Source of the DNA: Agarivorans litoreus
Lineage (GTDB): Bacteria; Pseudomonadota; Gammaproteobacteria; Enterobacterales; Celerinatantimonadaceae
Direction of reading: 5' to 3'
DNA: 64,000 nt
NCBI RefSeq assembly: GCF_019649015.1
Contig: NZ_BLPI01000001.1
Span: 3,157,001 to 3,221,000, forward strand
In this document: piece after piece, positions 45,128 to 54,241 of the stretch
How positions within the stretch are numbered: position 1 is the first letter of the stretch
How the letters are laid out: each line of letters opens with the position of its first letter
Program-made: the position numbers and the translations under genes
Notes under the pieces: generated by a model
What the model saw: only the letters and a program-made list of their open reading frames with translations
Databases searched by the model: none
Told to the model about the DNA's origin: nothing

Positions 45128-48100
45128 ATGAAGGCAGCCAAATGGATAGGGCAAATACACACGCGCTGGCAGCTGGCCACTGTTTGGCAAAAAGCTGGGG
45201 TGTATTTTGTAATCGTCTTTATGCTTTATGTTGTGCTGTCACTAAGCTTGTTACCTTGGGTGATCAAGCAGCAAGTAGAAAAACAATTAACCGTTCTCAC
45301 TGGTCACTCAGTGACTCTGCAACAAGCAGATTTTCATCCGCTTAAGCTTTCATTAACGCTGCGCCATTTTGCTATTGATGAGCTTGATGAGCAGCAAACT
45401 CAGCCTTTGGCGAGCTTCGAGCGCCTCTATGTAGATTTCACTTTAAGTTCTTTATTCTATTGGAGTTGGAATTTTGAAGCCTTGGAGTTAGACGGTTTAT
45501 TCTTCCACCTTAGCCGACTTAAAAATGGTGCGCTAAATGTAGACAGTTTGTTTCCTAATACTGGTGAACCACAAGAAGCTGAGCCTGAAAACAGCGAACA
45601 AGCTAGCGTTCCCCGTTTGCGGGTTAAACAGTTTATGTTGCGCAACGCTCAGTTAAAGCTAAGCGACTACCTGCCAGAACAAGCTGTAGATTTCTCTATT
45701 TCTGACTTTGATTTATTGCTTAACGATTTTTATACCCAAAAAACTGGTGATGCAGCCAATGTGTATAGCATTGAAGCGCAAGTGGGCGAGCGAGGCCGTT
45801 TGGCTTGGAGTGGCGAAGTCGATCTCCCTGCTTCGCAGATATCGGGGCAGTTATCCTTAGAAGAGTTTCAACTTAACCGCATTTTCGCCTTTTTACGGCC
45901 TTATACCGATTTGCGCATTAACCAAGGAGCTGTATCGCTAAGCACTGATTATTTAATTGATTACCAACAACAGTTTCAGTTTATTACCGAACAAGGGCAG
46001 CTGAGCATTGAACAATTTGAACTGAGCGCTTTTGAGGAAATTCGCGCTAAGTTCGAACAGCTTTCGCTTAATAACATTACTTTTAATTTGAACCAGCAAC
46101 ACCTGAGCTTAGGGGATATAGGTCTCAATCAAGGTTTACTCACCGCCAACTTTGATCAGCATTCTCAACTAGATTGGCTCTCGTGGTTTCATTTTGAAAA
46201 GCTGGTGGCTGAAACCCAAACTGCTGACGCTAGCGAGCAAAGTGATTCTCCACAGGTGGATGAGCAGGAAGAGCCTACTACCAGTGAGTCATCTTGGGTG
46301 CTTAGTAACAACAGCATTAAGGTGAATGACTTTGAACTAAGGCTAGGTGAAGCGTGGTTAGGCAGTGCTAAACAGCATCAATTATTGTTACAAGCGCTTA
46401 GCCTTAGCGGGTTCTCTAGTGATATGCAGCAAACCACCGAATTAACGCTTGATGCTAGTTTGTACCAGCAGAGTCCACTCAATGCAAAGTTAGCCTTTAG
46501 TGGCCCAGAGCAGCGTTTAACTGGTCAAGTAAGCCTTAGCCAACTGGCGCTAAGGCAACTTGAAAAATGGTACTCCCCCTTTGTTCGCTTAGATATAAAC
46601 AGTGGCCAACTGGCCTTAAGTAGCGAGTTAGATATGCAGCTGGCAGACAGCTTTGCTCTTACTAGCTCTAACGGGCGTTTGGCCTTATCGCAAATTAACC
46701 TCGCGGTGCCACAACAAACAGAGAACTTGCATTGGCTGGCGGCCAATGACGTTGTTGCCGACGGTATTGATGTCAATCTAACTAAGCAAACCGTTGATAT
46801 TGCCAGCCTTGGCAGTGAAGCCCTAGAGTTTATTGCCAGCCTCGATGAGCAAGGCAACTTGGACATTATTGAATACCTAGGTTTTGCAGCAAGTAAGAAT
46901 AGCGAAAACAGCTCAACCGACATCGAGTCTGAGCCGCAAGGCGATCAAACCTTAGAGCCTGAGTTAACTAATCTCGATGAAGCCAGTGACGTTTCTTTAA
47001 ATGCGCAAATTAAGCCAGAACTTGCACAAAATGCAGTGGCAGCAGAAGAAACTGACGCTACTGCACGTGAAGAGCAAGTGGGGTGGTTGGTTAACATTGC
47101 CCAGATAAGCGCGGCTGATTCACGTTTTAGTTTGAGCGAGATGTATTCAGGACAAGAGCTTAAACACCAACTAAACGCCCCTTTAATTGAGCTTTCAAAT
47201 ATAAGTTCCGATATGAGCTCTTCGATGACGATAGCCGCCAAGCTACAAGCCGAGCAGGGTGGGGAAATTATAATTGATGGGGAAATTGCACTTGCCAATA
47301 AACAAGCTGATTTAACGCTTAAAGCTACTCAATTTGGTTTGGCTTTTTATCAAGCCTACTTAGCGCAATATACTGAGTTAAAACTTGAGTCGGCCAAGTT
47401 TAATACCGACATGCAAGTGCAACTAGATTGGCAAGGTCAATTTGGATTGGCTTTAAAAGGTCCGCTCAGCATTGATGAACTGCATTTAAAAGACGCGAGG
47501 GCGCAGTCCGATTTACTCAAATGGTCTGAGTTCAATCTTAGCCTATTGGATCTAGATACGCGCCAACGCCGCCTTGCTTTGGGTGAGCTTAACTTTATTC
47601 AACTCTACTTTTTAATTGAGGTATCAGAAGACTTTTCCACTAATTTGGCGGGGATTGTAAAGTCATCCGAAGAGGGTGAGATCACCGTTGAGCAGCGAAG
47701 CGAAGAACTTGACGAACAAGCCCGTGAGCCAATAGCTGCAAATGATTCAGCGAGCTGGCAAATTAGCATTGCGCAAACGCAGTTTAGCCAAGGCTTGGTC
47801 GACTTTGCGGATTACTCGTTAGAACCCAACTTTGCCGCCAAGATTGAAAAGGTAGAGGGAAAAATTGGTAGCTTAACTCAAGACGCTAGCCAGCCTGCCG
47901 AAGTGAGCCTAAGCGGTGAAGTGGACGGTTATGCTCCGGTAAGTTTTGCTGGTGAAATTGCCCCTCTTGCTGCAGACCCCGCCTTTGATGCGGCACTTGA
48001 TTTTAAACACCTAGAACTTACTCGCTTAAATGCCTATTCGGGCACCTATGCAGGCTATGTGATTGAGCGTGGACAAATGTCTTTAGCCTTGGCTTATAAA

Positions 48101-48976
48101 CTTAAGCAAAGCCAGCTACAGGGGAGCAATCAAGTTTACATAGAGCAACTGCAATTGGGTAAACGCACCAATAGCGAGAAGGCTACCTCGCTACCGGTAG
48201 AGCTTGCGATTGCGTTACTAGAAGATGACCAAGGCGTGATAGACCTAGGTTTAGAAGTTAGTGGCGATGTAAATGATCCAGACTTTAATGTTGGTGGATT
48301 AGTGTTCAAGGCTTTAGGTGGTGCGCTGAAAAAAATCGTTACCTCGCCCTTTGCCTTGATTGGCTCGCTAATTGGTAGTGACGAAACCTTAAATGAAGTG
48401 AGTTTTGTTGCAGGCAGTAGCGAGATTGAGCAGCAACAGCTTACTCAACTTGGCCAATTGGCCGAAGGCTTAAAAAAACGCCCGCAGCTAAAAATTGCTT
48501 TAGTTGGCTCTATCGATCCAGCTCAAGATATTCCAGCCCTCAAAAGACAAGCTCTCGCTGAGCAGCTTAATCAACAGGCTAATTTGGATATAGCGCCGCA
48601 AGATATCAGTTTAAGTGCAGTACTCGAGAATCGCAGTTTACGAACTGCTCTTGTTAACTTGGCACAAATTAACCTAGATGAAGCAAGCCGTAATGAAGAC
48701 CGTCAGCAGCTAGCCCAGAGCTTACAAGAGCAAGAGCAGCTTAGCCCCGAGCGTTTAAATCAAGAGTTACACAGCTTGTGGTATCAGCGTTTAGTTGACC
48801 AACAAACCCTTAATGATGGCGATTTAGAAAGCTTTGCAGAGCAACGAGCGATTGCGGTGAAAGATGCTCTAACCGAACAAAACGAATTAGCCATTGACCG
48901 CGCTTTTGTACAGCGCCAAGCGCTCGACAAGCAAAGTGGCAAGATGCTGGTAACCTTAAGCATTATTGCTGATTAA
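45128..48976 (+). CDS. Large DUF748 / AsmA-like envelope protein
   Basis: A 1282-residue protein with one N-terminal membrane helix (about 27-47, VYFVIVFMLYVVLSLSLLPWVI), followed by a long periplasmic part full of beta-strand repeats and acidic low-complexity linkers (around residues 375-395, 600-640 and 860). DUF748 signatures lie in the first 300 residues (LTLRHFAIDEL, LYVDFTLSSLF, DSLFP) and near 1060 (VISPFALIG). The last about 170 residues (FVAGSSEIEQQQLTQLGQLAEGLKKRP) have an OmpA-like arrangement. DUF748 proteins belong to the AsmA/YhdP group thought to move lipids between membranes. Confidence 0.85.
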   Translation: MKAAKWIGQIHTRWQLATVWQKAGVYFVIVFMLYVVLSLSLLPWVIKQQVEKQLTVLTGHSVTLQQADFHPLKLSLTLRHFAIDELDEQQTQPLASFERLYVDFTLSSLFYWSWNFEALELDGLFFHLSRLKNGALNVDSLFPNTGEPQEAEPENSEQASVPRLRVKQFMLRNAQLKLSDYLPEQAVDFSISDFDLLLNDFYTQKTGDAANVYSIEAQVGERGRLAWSGEVDLPASQISGQLSLEEFQLNRIFAFLRPYTDLRINQGAVSLSTDYLIDYQQQFQFITEQGQLSIEQFELSAFEEIRAKFEQLSLNNITFNLNQQHLSLGDIGLNQGLLTANFDQHSQLDWLSWFHFEKLVAETQTADASEQSDSPQVDEQEEPTTSESSWVLSNNSIKVNDFELRLGEAWLGSAKQHQLLLQALSLSGFSSDMQQTTELTLDASLYQQSPLNAKLAFSGPEQRLTGQVSLSQLALRQLEKWYSPFVRLDINSGQLALSSELDMQLADSFALTSSNGRLALSQINLAVPQQTENLHWLAANDVVADGIDVNLTKQTVDIASLGSEALEFIASLDEQGNLDIIEYLGFAASKNSENSSTDIESEPQGDQTLEPELTNLDEASDVSLNAQIKPELAQNAVAAEETDATAREEQVGWLVNIAQISAADSRFSLSEMYSGQELKHQLNAPLIELSNISSDMSSSMTIAAKLQAEQGGEIIIDGEIALANKQADLTLKATQFGLAFYQAYLAQYTELKLESAKFNTDMQVQLDWQGQFGLALKGPLSIDELHLKDARAQSDLLKWSEFNLSLLDLDTRQRRLALGELNFIQLYFLIEVSEDFSTNLAGIVKSSEEGEITVEQRSEELDEQAREPIAANDSASWQISIAQTQFSQGLVDFADYSLEPNFAAKIEKVEGKIGSLTQDASQPAEVSLSGEVDGYAPVSFAGEIAPLAADPAFDAALDFKHLELTRLNAYSGTYAGYVIERGQMSLALAYKLKQSQLQGSNQVYIEQLQLGKRTNSEKATSLPVELAIALLEDDQGVIDLGLEVSGDVNDPDFNVGGLVFKALGGALKKIVTSPFALIGSLIGSDETLNEVSFVAGSSEIEQQQLTQLGQLAEGLKKRPQLKIALVGSIDPAQDIPALKRQALAEQLNQQANLDIAPQDISLSAVLENRSLRTALVNLAQINLDEASRNEDRQQLAQSLQEQEQLSPERLNQELHSLWYQRLVDQQTLNDGDLESFAEQRAIAVKDALTEQNELAIDRAFVQRQALDKQSGKMLVTLSIIAD

Positions 48977-49041
48977 TCGCCAAAGCTTGTTTTAAACCCT
49001 GCTCGGGCGATAATGTCACTGATTTTGTAAGGAAAAGCAGT

Positions 49042-49728
49042 ATGCAAAAGCTCCTACTCGTGGCCGAACACAGCGATTTTATAGTGGTTAATAAACCCAG
49101 CGGTATTAACTTTCATACCGAGTCTGGCGAGTTGGGGCTGGTTGAGTTGGCGCGCCAACAATTTGCCATAGAGTTATGGCCAGTGCATCGCCTAGATAAG
49201 CTAACCTCTGGCTTGTTACTGCTAGCTAAAAATAAAGCGGCGGCTGCGCGTTTTCAAGAGCTGTTTAGCCAAGGCTTAGTCAATAAGTTCTACTTAGCTT
49301 TAGCCTCTAACAAACCTAAAAAGAAACAGGGCTTGATTAAAGGCGATATGCTTAAAGCGCGCAACGGCAGTTGGAAGCTTGGGCATACTAACGATAACCC
49401 GGCGATTACCCAGTTTTTTAGCTTTGCGCTGTTACCCAAACGTCGTTTGTTTTTGTTAAAGCCTCATACTGGGCGTACCCATCAATTGCGGGTTGCCCTT
49501 AAAAGTTTAGGCGCGCCAATACTGGGTGATACGCGTTATGGTGGTGAAGCAGCAGAGCGCGGTTATTTGCATGCTTTTGGCCTGCAGTTTAATTGGGGTG
49601 AACAGTCTCTTCACTATGCAGCTTTAGATAATCTTGATGGGGATTTTGAGCGGTTTGAAATAGCTGAAAAAATTGACAGTTTAGCTAAGCCTTGGGAAGT
49701 GGCTTTTCCGCAACTTAAAGGTAGTTGA
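49042..49728 (+). CDS. RluA-family pseudouridine synthase (TIGR01621-like)
   Basis: A 228-residue RluA-type enzyme. Signatures are VVNKPSGINFHTESG, the catalytic HRLDKLTSGLLLLAKN with the active Asp, KPHTGRTHQLRVALKSLGAPILGDTRYGG, and LHAFGLQF. It lacks the S4 domain. It isomerises uridine in rRNA or tRNA; the target cannot be told from sequence. It follows the DUF748 gene after 65 bp. Confidence 0.92.
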   Translation: MQKLLLVAEHSDFIVVNKPSGINFHTESGELGLVELARQQFAIELWPVHRLDKLTSGLLLLAKNKAAAARFQELFSQGLVNKFYLALASNKPKKKQGLIKGDMLKARNGSWKLGHTNDNPAITQFFSFALLPKRRLFLLKPHTGRTHQLRVALKSLGAPILGDTRYGGEAAERGYLHAFGLQFNWGEQSLHYAALDNLDGDFERFEIAEKIDSLAKPWEVAFPQLKGS

Positions 49729-49766
49729 TGGCATTGCTTAGAATTGTCGATTTTAAGCAAAAAAAG

Positions 49767-49784
49767 AGCCGCTAATGCGGCTCA
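49767..49784 (-). terminator. Hairpin with T run on the minus strand
   Basis: GAGCCGC / GCGGCTC with TAAT loop. The flanking A run at the left becomes a T run on the minus strand. It would stop transcripts from the cstA-type gene after they cross the MITE-like element, and may also work weakly for the pseudouridine synthase gene. Confidence 0.6.
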
Positions 49785-49791
49785 AATGTTA

Positions 49792-50053
49792 GGGGCTGTT
49801 GATCTTTGGTGATGGTTTTTGCAGCAATTTATTAGCCATTTAGGCAAGGCAGTGAGTGTGCAGTTAAGTGGGCTTAATCATCACTCGCTAACGCTGAATA
49901 AATGGCTAAGAAATGCTGCCCGAAGGGTTTGGATAAGCGAACGTTACTCTTTGTTAAGCACTTCTTGCTTAGCCCACTAGGCTTCTAAGTGCTCGCCGCG
50001 ATTAAAGCCCGCTTATCTCGAACAAAATTTCAACACCAAAGATCAACAGACCC
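49792..50053. mobile_element. MITE-like element, 262 bp with 20-bp terminal inverted repeats
   Basis: The left end GGGGCTGTTGATCTTTGG and the complement of the right end (GGGTCTGTTGATCTTTGG) match at 19 of 20 positions over the full 20 bp (49792-49811 and 50034-50053). Inside are further imperfect inverted repeats: GCAGCA...TTAGCCATTTA against its complement near 49905-49925, and AGTGGGCT... against AGCCCACT. No coding frame. No clear target duplication is seen in the flanks. It looks like a non-autonomous element mobilised by a transposase encoded elsewhere. Confidence 0.7.
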
Positions 50054-50064
50054 AAAGGATGTTA

Positions 50065-51558
50065 TTAGGCTTCTTTGGCCGAATTTAGTTTCGTTATTTC
50101 GTCTAACTCTTCATCCAAGTCGTCTTCACCAATGCCTTTTAGTTTGGCTATTAGCAAACCGGTAATCACTAAGGTTGTCACTACCCCTGCCACCGTCGAA
50201 ATAGTCATTGGTAGCCCAAAGCCCAAGGTGCTTGAGTTTAGAATGAAGGTCACCACTACCGTTGTCATAAACATGGCTGGAACAGTGGTTATCCAGTGGA
50301 ATTTGTCATTACGCAATAGGTAAGCGGTTGCCGTCCATAACATCATTACAGCGGTTGTTTGGTTAGCAAAGCCGAAGTAGCGCCAAATTACTCCAAAATC
50401 TACTTGAGTAAGAATTCCACCAATAATGAAGATTGGTAGTGCAATCATTAAGCGGTTTTTAACGGGTTTTTGAGACAGGTTAAAGTACTCTGCCAAAATT
50501 AGGCGGCTTGAACGAAACGCTGTATCGCCAGAAGTAATAGGTAAAATCACCACACCTAAGAAGGCTAAGATACCGCCAAATACACCCAGTAAACCAAACG
50601 ATGCGTCGTAAACAACTTTACCTGGCCCACCGCTGGCAACTGCTGCTTGTAAACCTTCCATTGAATTGAAGAAAGACAGTGCAATAGCACACCAGATTAA
50701 GGCAATGACACCTTCGCCAATCATTGCACCGTAAAATACAAAGCGGCCATTTTTTTCATTTTCTACACAACGAGCCATTAACGGTGATTGTGTGGCATGA
50801 AAGCCCGAAATTGCGCCACAAGCAATGGTAATGAATAAGGCTGGCCATAGCGGTAAGTCATTAGGGTTCATGTTGGTGAACATTTGGCTTACTTCAAAGT
50901 TGCCCATAACTTGGTGCTCACTCGAGAAGGCTACTGCGGTAATTAGGCCTACCGACATAAAGATAAGTAATGCACCAAATAGTGGGTAGAAACGGCCAAT
51001 AATCTTGTCGATGGGCACGATGGTGGCAATGATGTAGTAAACAAAAATGATACTAACCATAGTACCTAAACCAAGGCTGATACCAGCTTGGTCGTTGATA
51101 AGGTTAGTTAACATGCCAGCTGGAGCGGATACAAATACTACGCCTACCAGTAACAACAGCACAATGGCAAAAATATTCATGAAGTGGCGAGCGCTTTTAC
51201 CTAGGTAACGCCCAGATAATGCCGGTACCGAGGCTCCGCCATTGCGAACTGACAACATGCCTGAGAAGTAGTCGTGAGTTGCGCCAGCAAAAATACAGCC
51301 AACCACAATCCATAACATCGCTGCTGGGCCGTATAAAGCGCCCATGATAGGACCAAAAATAGGGCCCACACCCGCAATATTAAGCAGCTGGATTAAATAA
51401 ACTTTTTTCTTCGACATTGGCACAAAATCAACGCCATCTTGCTTCGCGTAAGCGGGAGTTTGTCGCTGTTCTTTAATGCCAAAAACCTTCTCTACAAAGG
51501 CGCCGTAAATGAAGTAGCCGCCGAGCAACGCTGCGACGCAAAATAGAAACCAAAGCAT
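50065..51558 (-). CDS. CstA/BtsT-family transporter (likely pyruvate transporter)
   Basis: A 497-residue protein of about 13 to 14 membrane helices. CstA-family features are QLLNIAGVGPIFGPIMGALYGP, GATHDYFSGMLSVRNGG and GFHATQSPLMARC. It is shorter than E. coli CstA/BtsT (about 700 residues), matching the short subgroup. Upstream lie three BtsR-type half sites, and the BtsS/BtsR genes are 3.6 kb away on the same strand. By analogy it imports pyruvate (a proton symporter in E. coli BtsT), though peptide uptake cannot be excluded. Confidence 0.85.
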   Translation of the reverse strand: MLWFLFCVAALLGGYFIYGAFVEKVFGIKEQRQTPAYAKQDGVDFVPMSKKKVYLIQLLNIAGVGPIFGPIMGALYGPAAMLWIVVGCIFAGATHDYFSGMLSVRNGGASVPALSGRYLGKSARHFMNIFAIVLLLLVGVVFVSAPAGMLTNLINDQAGISLGLGTMVSIIFVYYIIATIVPIDKIIGRFYPLFGALLIFMSVGLITAVAFSSEHQVMGNFEVSQMFTNMNPNDLPLWPALFITIACGAISGFHATQSPLMARCVENEKNGRFVFYGAMIGEGVIALIWCAIALSFFNSMEGLQAAVASGGPGKVVYDASFGLLGVFGGILAFLGVVILPITSGDTAFRSSRLILAEYFNLSQKPVKNRLMIALPIFIIGGILTQVDFGVIWRYFGFANQTTAVMMLWTATAYLLRNDKFHWITTVPAMFMTTVVVTFILNSSTLGFGLPMTISTVAGVVTTLVITGLLIAKLKGIGEDDLDEELDEITKLNSAKEA

Positions 51559-51633
51559 GTCATCCTCTCAGTACTTAGTTGTAATCAAGGCCAGTGTATT
51601 AATTCGCAAGTTGCTATTCAGTAGTCGCTTTGG

Positions 51634-51681
51634 TGAGTGGTGCTATTTCTTGGTAAGTGGTCGAAATAGCACTTAAGTGGT
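51634..51681 (-). promoter_or_regulatory. Three BtsR-type (LytTR) binding sites upstream of the CstA-type gene
   Basis: On the minus strand, ACCACTTA (51674-51681), ACCACTTA (51654-51661) and ACCACTCA (51634-51641) repeat at exactly 20-bp intervals, 75-125 bp before the start codon. All match the E. coli BtsR (YehT) half-site ACC(G/A)CT(C/T)A. A 10-bp inverted repeat (GTGCTATTTC / GAAATAGCAC) brackets the middle site. This strongly suggests control by the BtsS/BtsR system. Confidence 0.8.
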
Positions 51682-51688
51682 GTTGATT
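51672..51688. repeat. 17-bp direct repeat, left end of the island
   Basis: CTTAAGTGGTGTTGATT here recurs exactly at 55129-55145, the other end of the island. It overlaps the outermost BtsR-type site. It could be a duplicated insertion point or the product of recombination at a short homology. Confidence 0.75.
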
Positions 51689-52017
51689 TAACCCGCAATA
51701 AATATAACAGCTATGGTGCGGTCGTCGGTACTTACACAACAATATCCTACAGCAAAACAGGTTTACGGCGTGCCTCTTATGTTGATTACAGCAATGGATA
51801 TGACACTGCAGGCAACAACACTGGCTATAGCGTCAAGGTTTATCGTCAAGACAATAAACTACTCACTACCGATTCAGATGCGCTGAGCTACACAGAAACC
51901 CACAAGAAAACCTACCACTATGGCGAGGGCTACCAGCAAGCCAGCTCCACTATGACCACCTCGCGTGACCAGTGGACACCTAATAATGTCACAAATTACT
52001 ACGACCGCTTTGGTTAG
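51682..52017 (+). pseudogene. Truncated YD/Rhs-type protein fragment (ends at an in-frame amber)
   Basis: The frame reads VDLTRNKYNSYGAVVG...TISYSKTGLRRASYVDYSNGYD and so on to TNNYYDRFG, then TAG at 52015-52017, then LLYVRGSNTRSKGHDRM in the same frame. The stop sits where these proteins read YDRFGQL, so a single C-to-T change in CAG explains it. There is no start codon and the 5' part is missing: the frame begins at the 17-bp repeat. It is the cut-off middle of a large repeat protein; the rest continues in the next entry. Confidence 0.7.
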
Positions 52018-52020
52018 CTG

Positions 52021-53850
52021 TTGTATGTGCGCGGCTCCAATACCCGCTCCAAAGGTCACGACCGCATGCTGATTAACAACCGTGACGGGCAAGTACTATT
52101 CCGCCGTGACGGCACCAAAATGCAAGACTACTACTACGCCAATGGCAACGTACTCGGCGACACAGGCTCACTGTCTGACAGTAACTTTGAGAGCAACTAT
52201 GTTGAAGCCTCTAAAATGCAACAGGCGGCACCCGGTACTTACACAGTTAATAATGGCGACACGCTAAAAGGCATTGCCCAAAAACTATGGGGCGATGGCT
52301 CACTGTGGTACATGATTGCCGACGCCAATGCCATTGAGCCAACCGCTAGCTTAAAACAAGGCATGAGCCTGACTATTCCTACGGTGAATAGCAACGTACA
52401 CAATACCAGCGACACCTTTAAGCCCTATAACCCTAGTGATGTAATAGGCAAAACCGATGCCGAAGCAGTAGCACCACCGCCTAGTGATACCGGCTGTGCG
52501 CAAATGATTGTGGCCGTTGTCAGTATAGTAGTAGCGGTTGTTGTAGCTGTTTACACTGCTGGCACGGGAGCTGGCCCGGCACTGAAAATAGCCGCTGCAG
52601 GCTTAGGCGCTGCCGCCGGTAATGCAGCCGGCCAAGTGGTTGGCATTGCCCTAGGGATTCAGGACGGCTTCGACATGGGGGCCGTTCTTAAGGCTGGCGC
52701 TAGGGGCGCATTGGCTGCGGGGGTAGGAGCCATCGCAGGAACACTTGCAGATAAGGTAGATAAAGTTGGTACTATTGGCAACATCGCCACTAAAGCGGCA
52801 GCGCAAACCGCCGGTAACTACTTAACCAACAAAATACTCGACGACGGCAGCTTTAGCTGGAAAGGCATGGCTGCAGGTGTAGCAGGCTCTATTGCTGGGC
52901 AATATGGCGGGCAGATCCAAGGTAACGAAATGGCTACCGACTTCATATCCTCTTTTGCTGGCGGCGCAGCCGATAATGTAGCAAGGCAGTGGATGGGCAT
53001 AGGTGGTAAGCGCGAATGGTCGGCCATAGCTACTGATGCCTTTGGTAACATGATTGGTAATAGTGTGGCGCGAGCGACCGGACCTAAAGCCACGTGGTCA
53101 AGCAAACCACCTTCTCATATACCAGGAGGCGGGGATAGACATTATGATGCTCGTTGGGATACAAGTGCGCCTGGGCATATACAGCGTTACAATACTCGCT
53201 GGAGCGACACCGCTCCTGAGCATATACAGCGATATAATGTGCGTTGGAGCGATGGTGCGCCTGAGCATATACAGCGTTACAATACTCGCTGGAGCGAAAA
53301 ACCACCAGTTCACATTCCTGGTGGTGGTGATGGCTACTATCAACAGATAATCCCCGACGGTATTGTTGGTACATTAAATGAACCTTGGTATGTGAGCGCC
53401 CCTGTAATTGGTCACGTTGTAGACTTCGCTGGTAAAGTACAAGCAACGAGAAAAGATGATTATAAGCCAGAGGGGTTCAATACAAATGCGTTTACTGGTA
53501 AAGGAATGTCACCAAGAGAGAGTAACGACGCTCACTTTTATTCGATGCCCATTAGAGCACTCGAGACCGTTGCTCTGATTAATCCAGAATTAGCTGCCGT
53601 TAGAGCGTCAGGGTACCTCTCACTAGCATTAGATGGGTTTTCTGGTGAATATGGCTCTAGCGTTTCAGAGCTTACTTCATTGTTTTTGAATACATCATTT
53701 AGGAACCTACCGTTCGGGAAAGTAACCAATAGTATGCTATCTTCATCATATGGGAAAGTGGTTGAGTATTATTTTGACGCTTGGTATAAAGATGAAGATA
53801 TAGGGTATTCTCCTGGTCAACCCAGAAAGGAAAAACTAGGCAATGAGTAA
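52021..53850 (+). CDS. C-terminal part of a YD/Rhs-like protein: LysM, glycine-rich membrane-like region, 15-residue repeats, unknown end domain
   Basis: A 609-residue open frame continuing the truncated protein after its amber codon. No good start is present (TTG right after the stop). In order: YD-type end (DGQVLFRRDGTKM), LysM (about 72-120, YTVNNGDTLKGIAQKLWGDG), a Pro/Asp linker, a hydrophobic Gly/Ala-rich stretch (about 160-260), repeats (about 358-440), and a variable-looking C-terminal domain of about 170 residues with no recognised motif. Large secreted repeat toxins end like this. A small membrane gene overlaps its end by 8 bp, like an immunity gene. Expression is doubtful given the lost 5' part. 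Confidence 0.65.
   Translation: MYVRGSNTRSKGHDRMLINNRDGQVLFRRDGTKMQDYYYANGNVLGDTGSLSDSNFESNYVEASKMQQAAPGTYTVNNGDTLKGIAQKLWGDGSLWYMIADANAIEPTASLKQGMSLTIPTVNSNVHNTSDTFKPYNPSDVIGKTDAEAVAPPPSDTGCAQMIVAVVSIVVAVVVAVYTAGTGAGPALKIAAAGLGAAAGNAAGQVVGIALGIQDGFDMGAVLKAGARGALAAGVGAIAGTLADKVDKVGTIGNIATKAAAQTAGNYLTNKILDDGSFSWKGMAAGVAGSIAGQYGGQIQGNEMATDFISSFAGGAADNVARQWMGIGGKREWSAIATDAFGNMIGNSVARATGPKATWSSKPPSHIPGGGDRHYDARWDTSAPGHIQRYNTRWSDTAPEHIQRYNVRWSDGAPEHIQRYNTRWSEKPPVHIPGGGDGYYQQIIPDGIVGTLNEPWYVSAPVIGHVVDFAGKVQATRKDDYKPEGFNTNAFTGKGMSPRESNDAHFYSMPIRALETVALINPELAAVRASGYLSLALDGFSGEYGSSVSELTSLFLNTSFRNLPFGKVTNSMLSSSYGKVVEYYFDAWYKDEDIGYSPGQPRKEKLGNE
53095..53337 (+). repeat. 45-bp coding tandem repeats (15-residue units)
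   Basis: Units begin with a TGG (Trp) codon at 53155, 53200, 53245 and 53290, exactly 45 bp apart, with a related unit at 53095. Consensus residues are W-S-D-x-A-P-E-H-I-Q-R-Y-N-x-R. The first and last units end in HIPGGGD instead. They link the glycine-rich region to the C-terminal domain. Confidence 0.9.
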
Positions 53851-54211
53851 TCAGAATGAAGACAATACCGTCTTTCTTGACCTATTCTCTCGCGGAGAAA
53901 AAGGGCCTTGGACATTACTATTGATAAACTTTGGGATATCTTTTCTGCATTTTTTTTTAGGTAATCTAGCAGATGATAAGTATGGAAAGCTGCCAAACTA
54001 TATAGCGTTAACATTAATTGCATTCATACTTACTTTTTTATCTGTCAACGTATATCTAAAAATGTCGGGAAGAGACATTTTTGTTGGAGCCTTTCAGGGG
54101 TATTACTCCGAAAAAAAATATGACAAAAAGGGTTATCTAGCTACACTAGTTGTAACTATTTGTGGTTTCTCATATTTAATTTGGGTTATAAATCTTTTGT
54201 TTTATCCTTAA
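53843..54211 (+). CDS. Small membrane protein, candidate immunity partner
   Basis: A 122-residue protein with three hydrophobic helices (about 23-40, 50-68 and 98-120) and two charged loops (NLADDKYGKLPN, GYYSEKKYDKKGY). It starts at ATG 53843 inside the end of the preceding frame (8-bp overlap ATGAGTAA), so translation is coupled. Size, topology and position fit an immunity protein for the C-terminal domain just upstream. I do not recognise the family. High AT compared with the chromosome. Confidence 0.6.
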   Translation: MSNQNEDNTVFLDLFSRGEKGPWTLLLINFGISFLHFFLGNLADDKYGKLPNYIALTLIAFILTFLSVNVYLKMSGRDIFVGAFQGYYSEKKYDKKGYLATLVVTICGFSYLIWVINLLFYP

Positions 54212-54241
54212 AAAACAAAAGCTTGAATTCAAGAACTAATT

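Noticed and set aside
53084-53446. Two long antisense frames opposite the 45-bp repeats
   Set aside because: Repeats of 45 bp keep all frames open by periodicity; the translations are simple repeats without a start signal.
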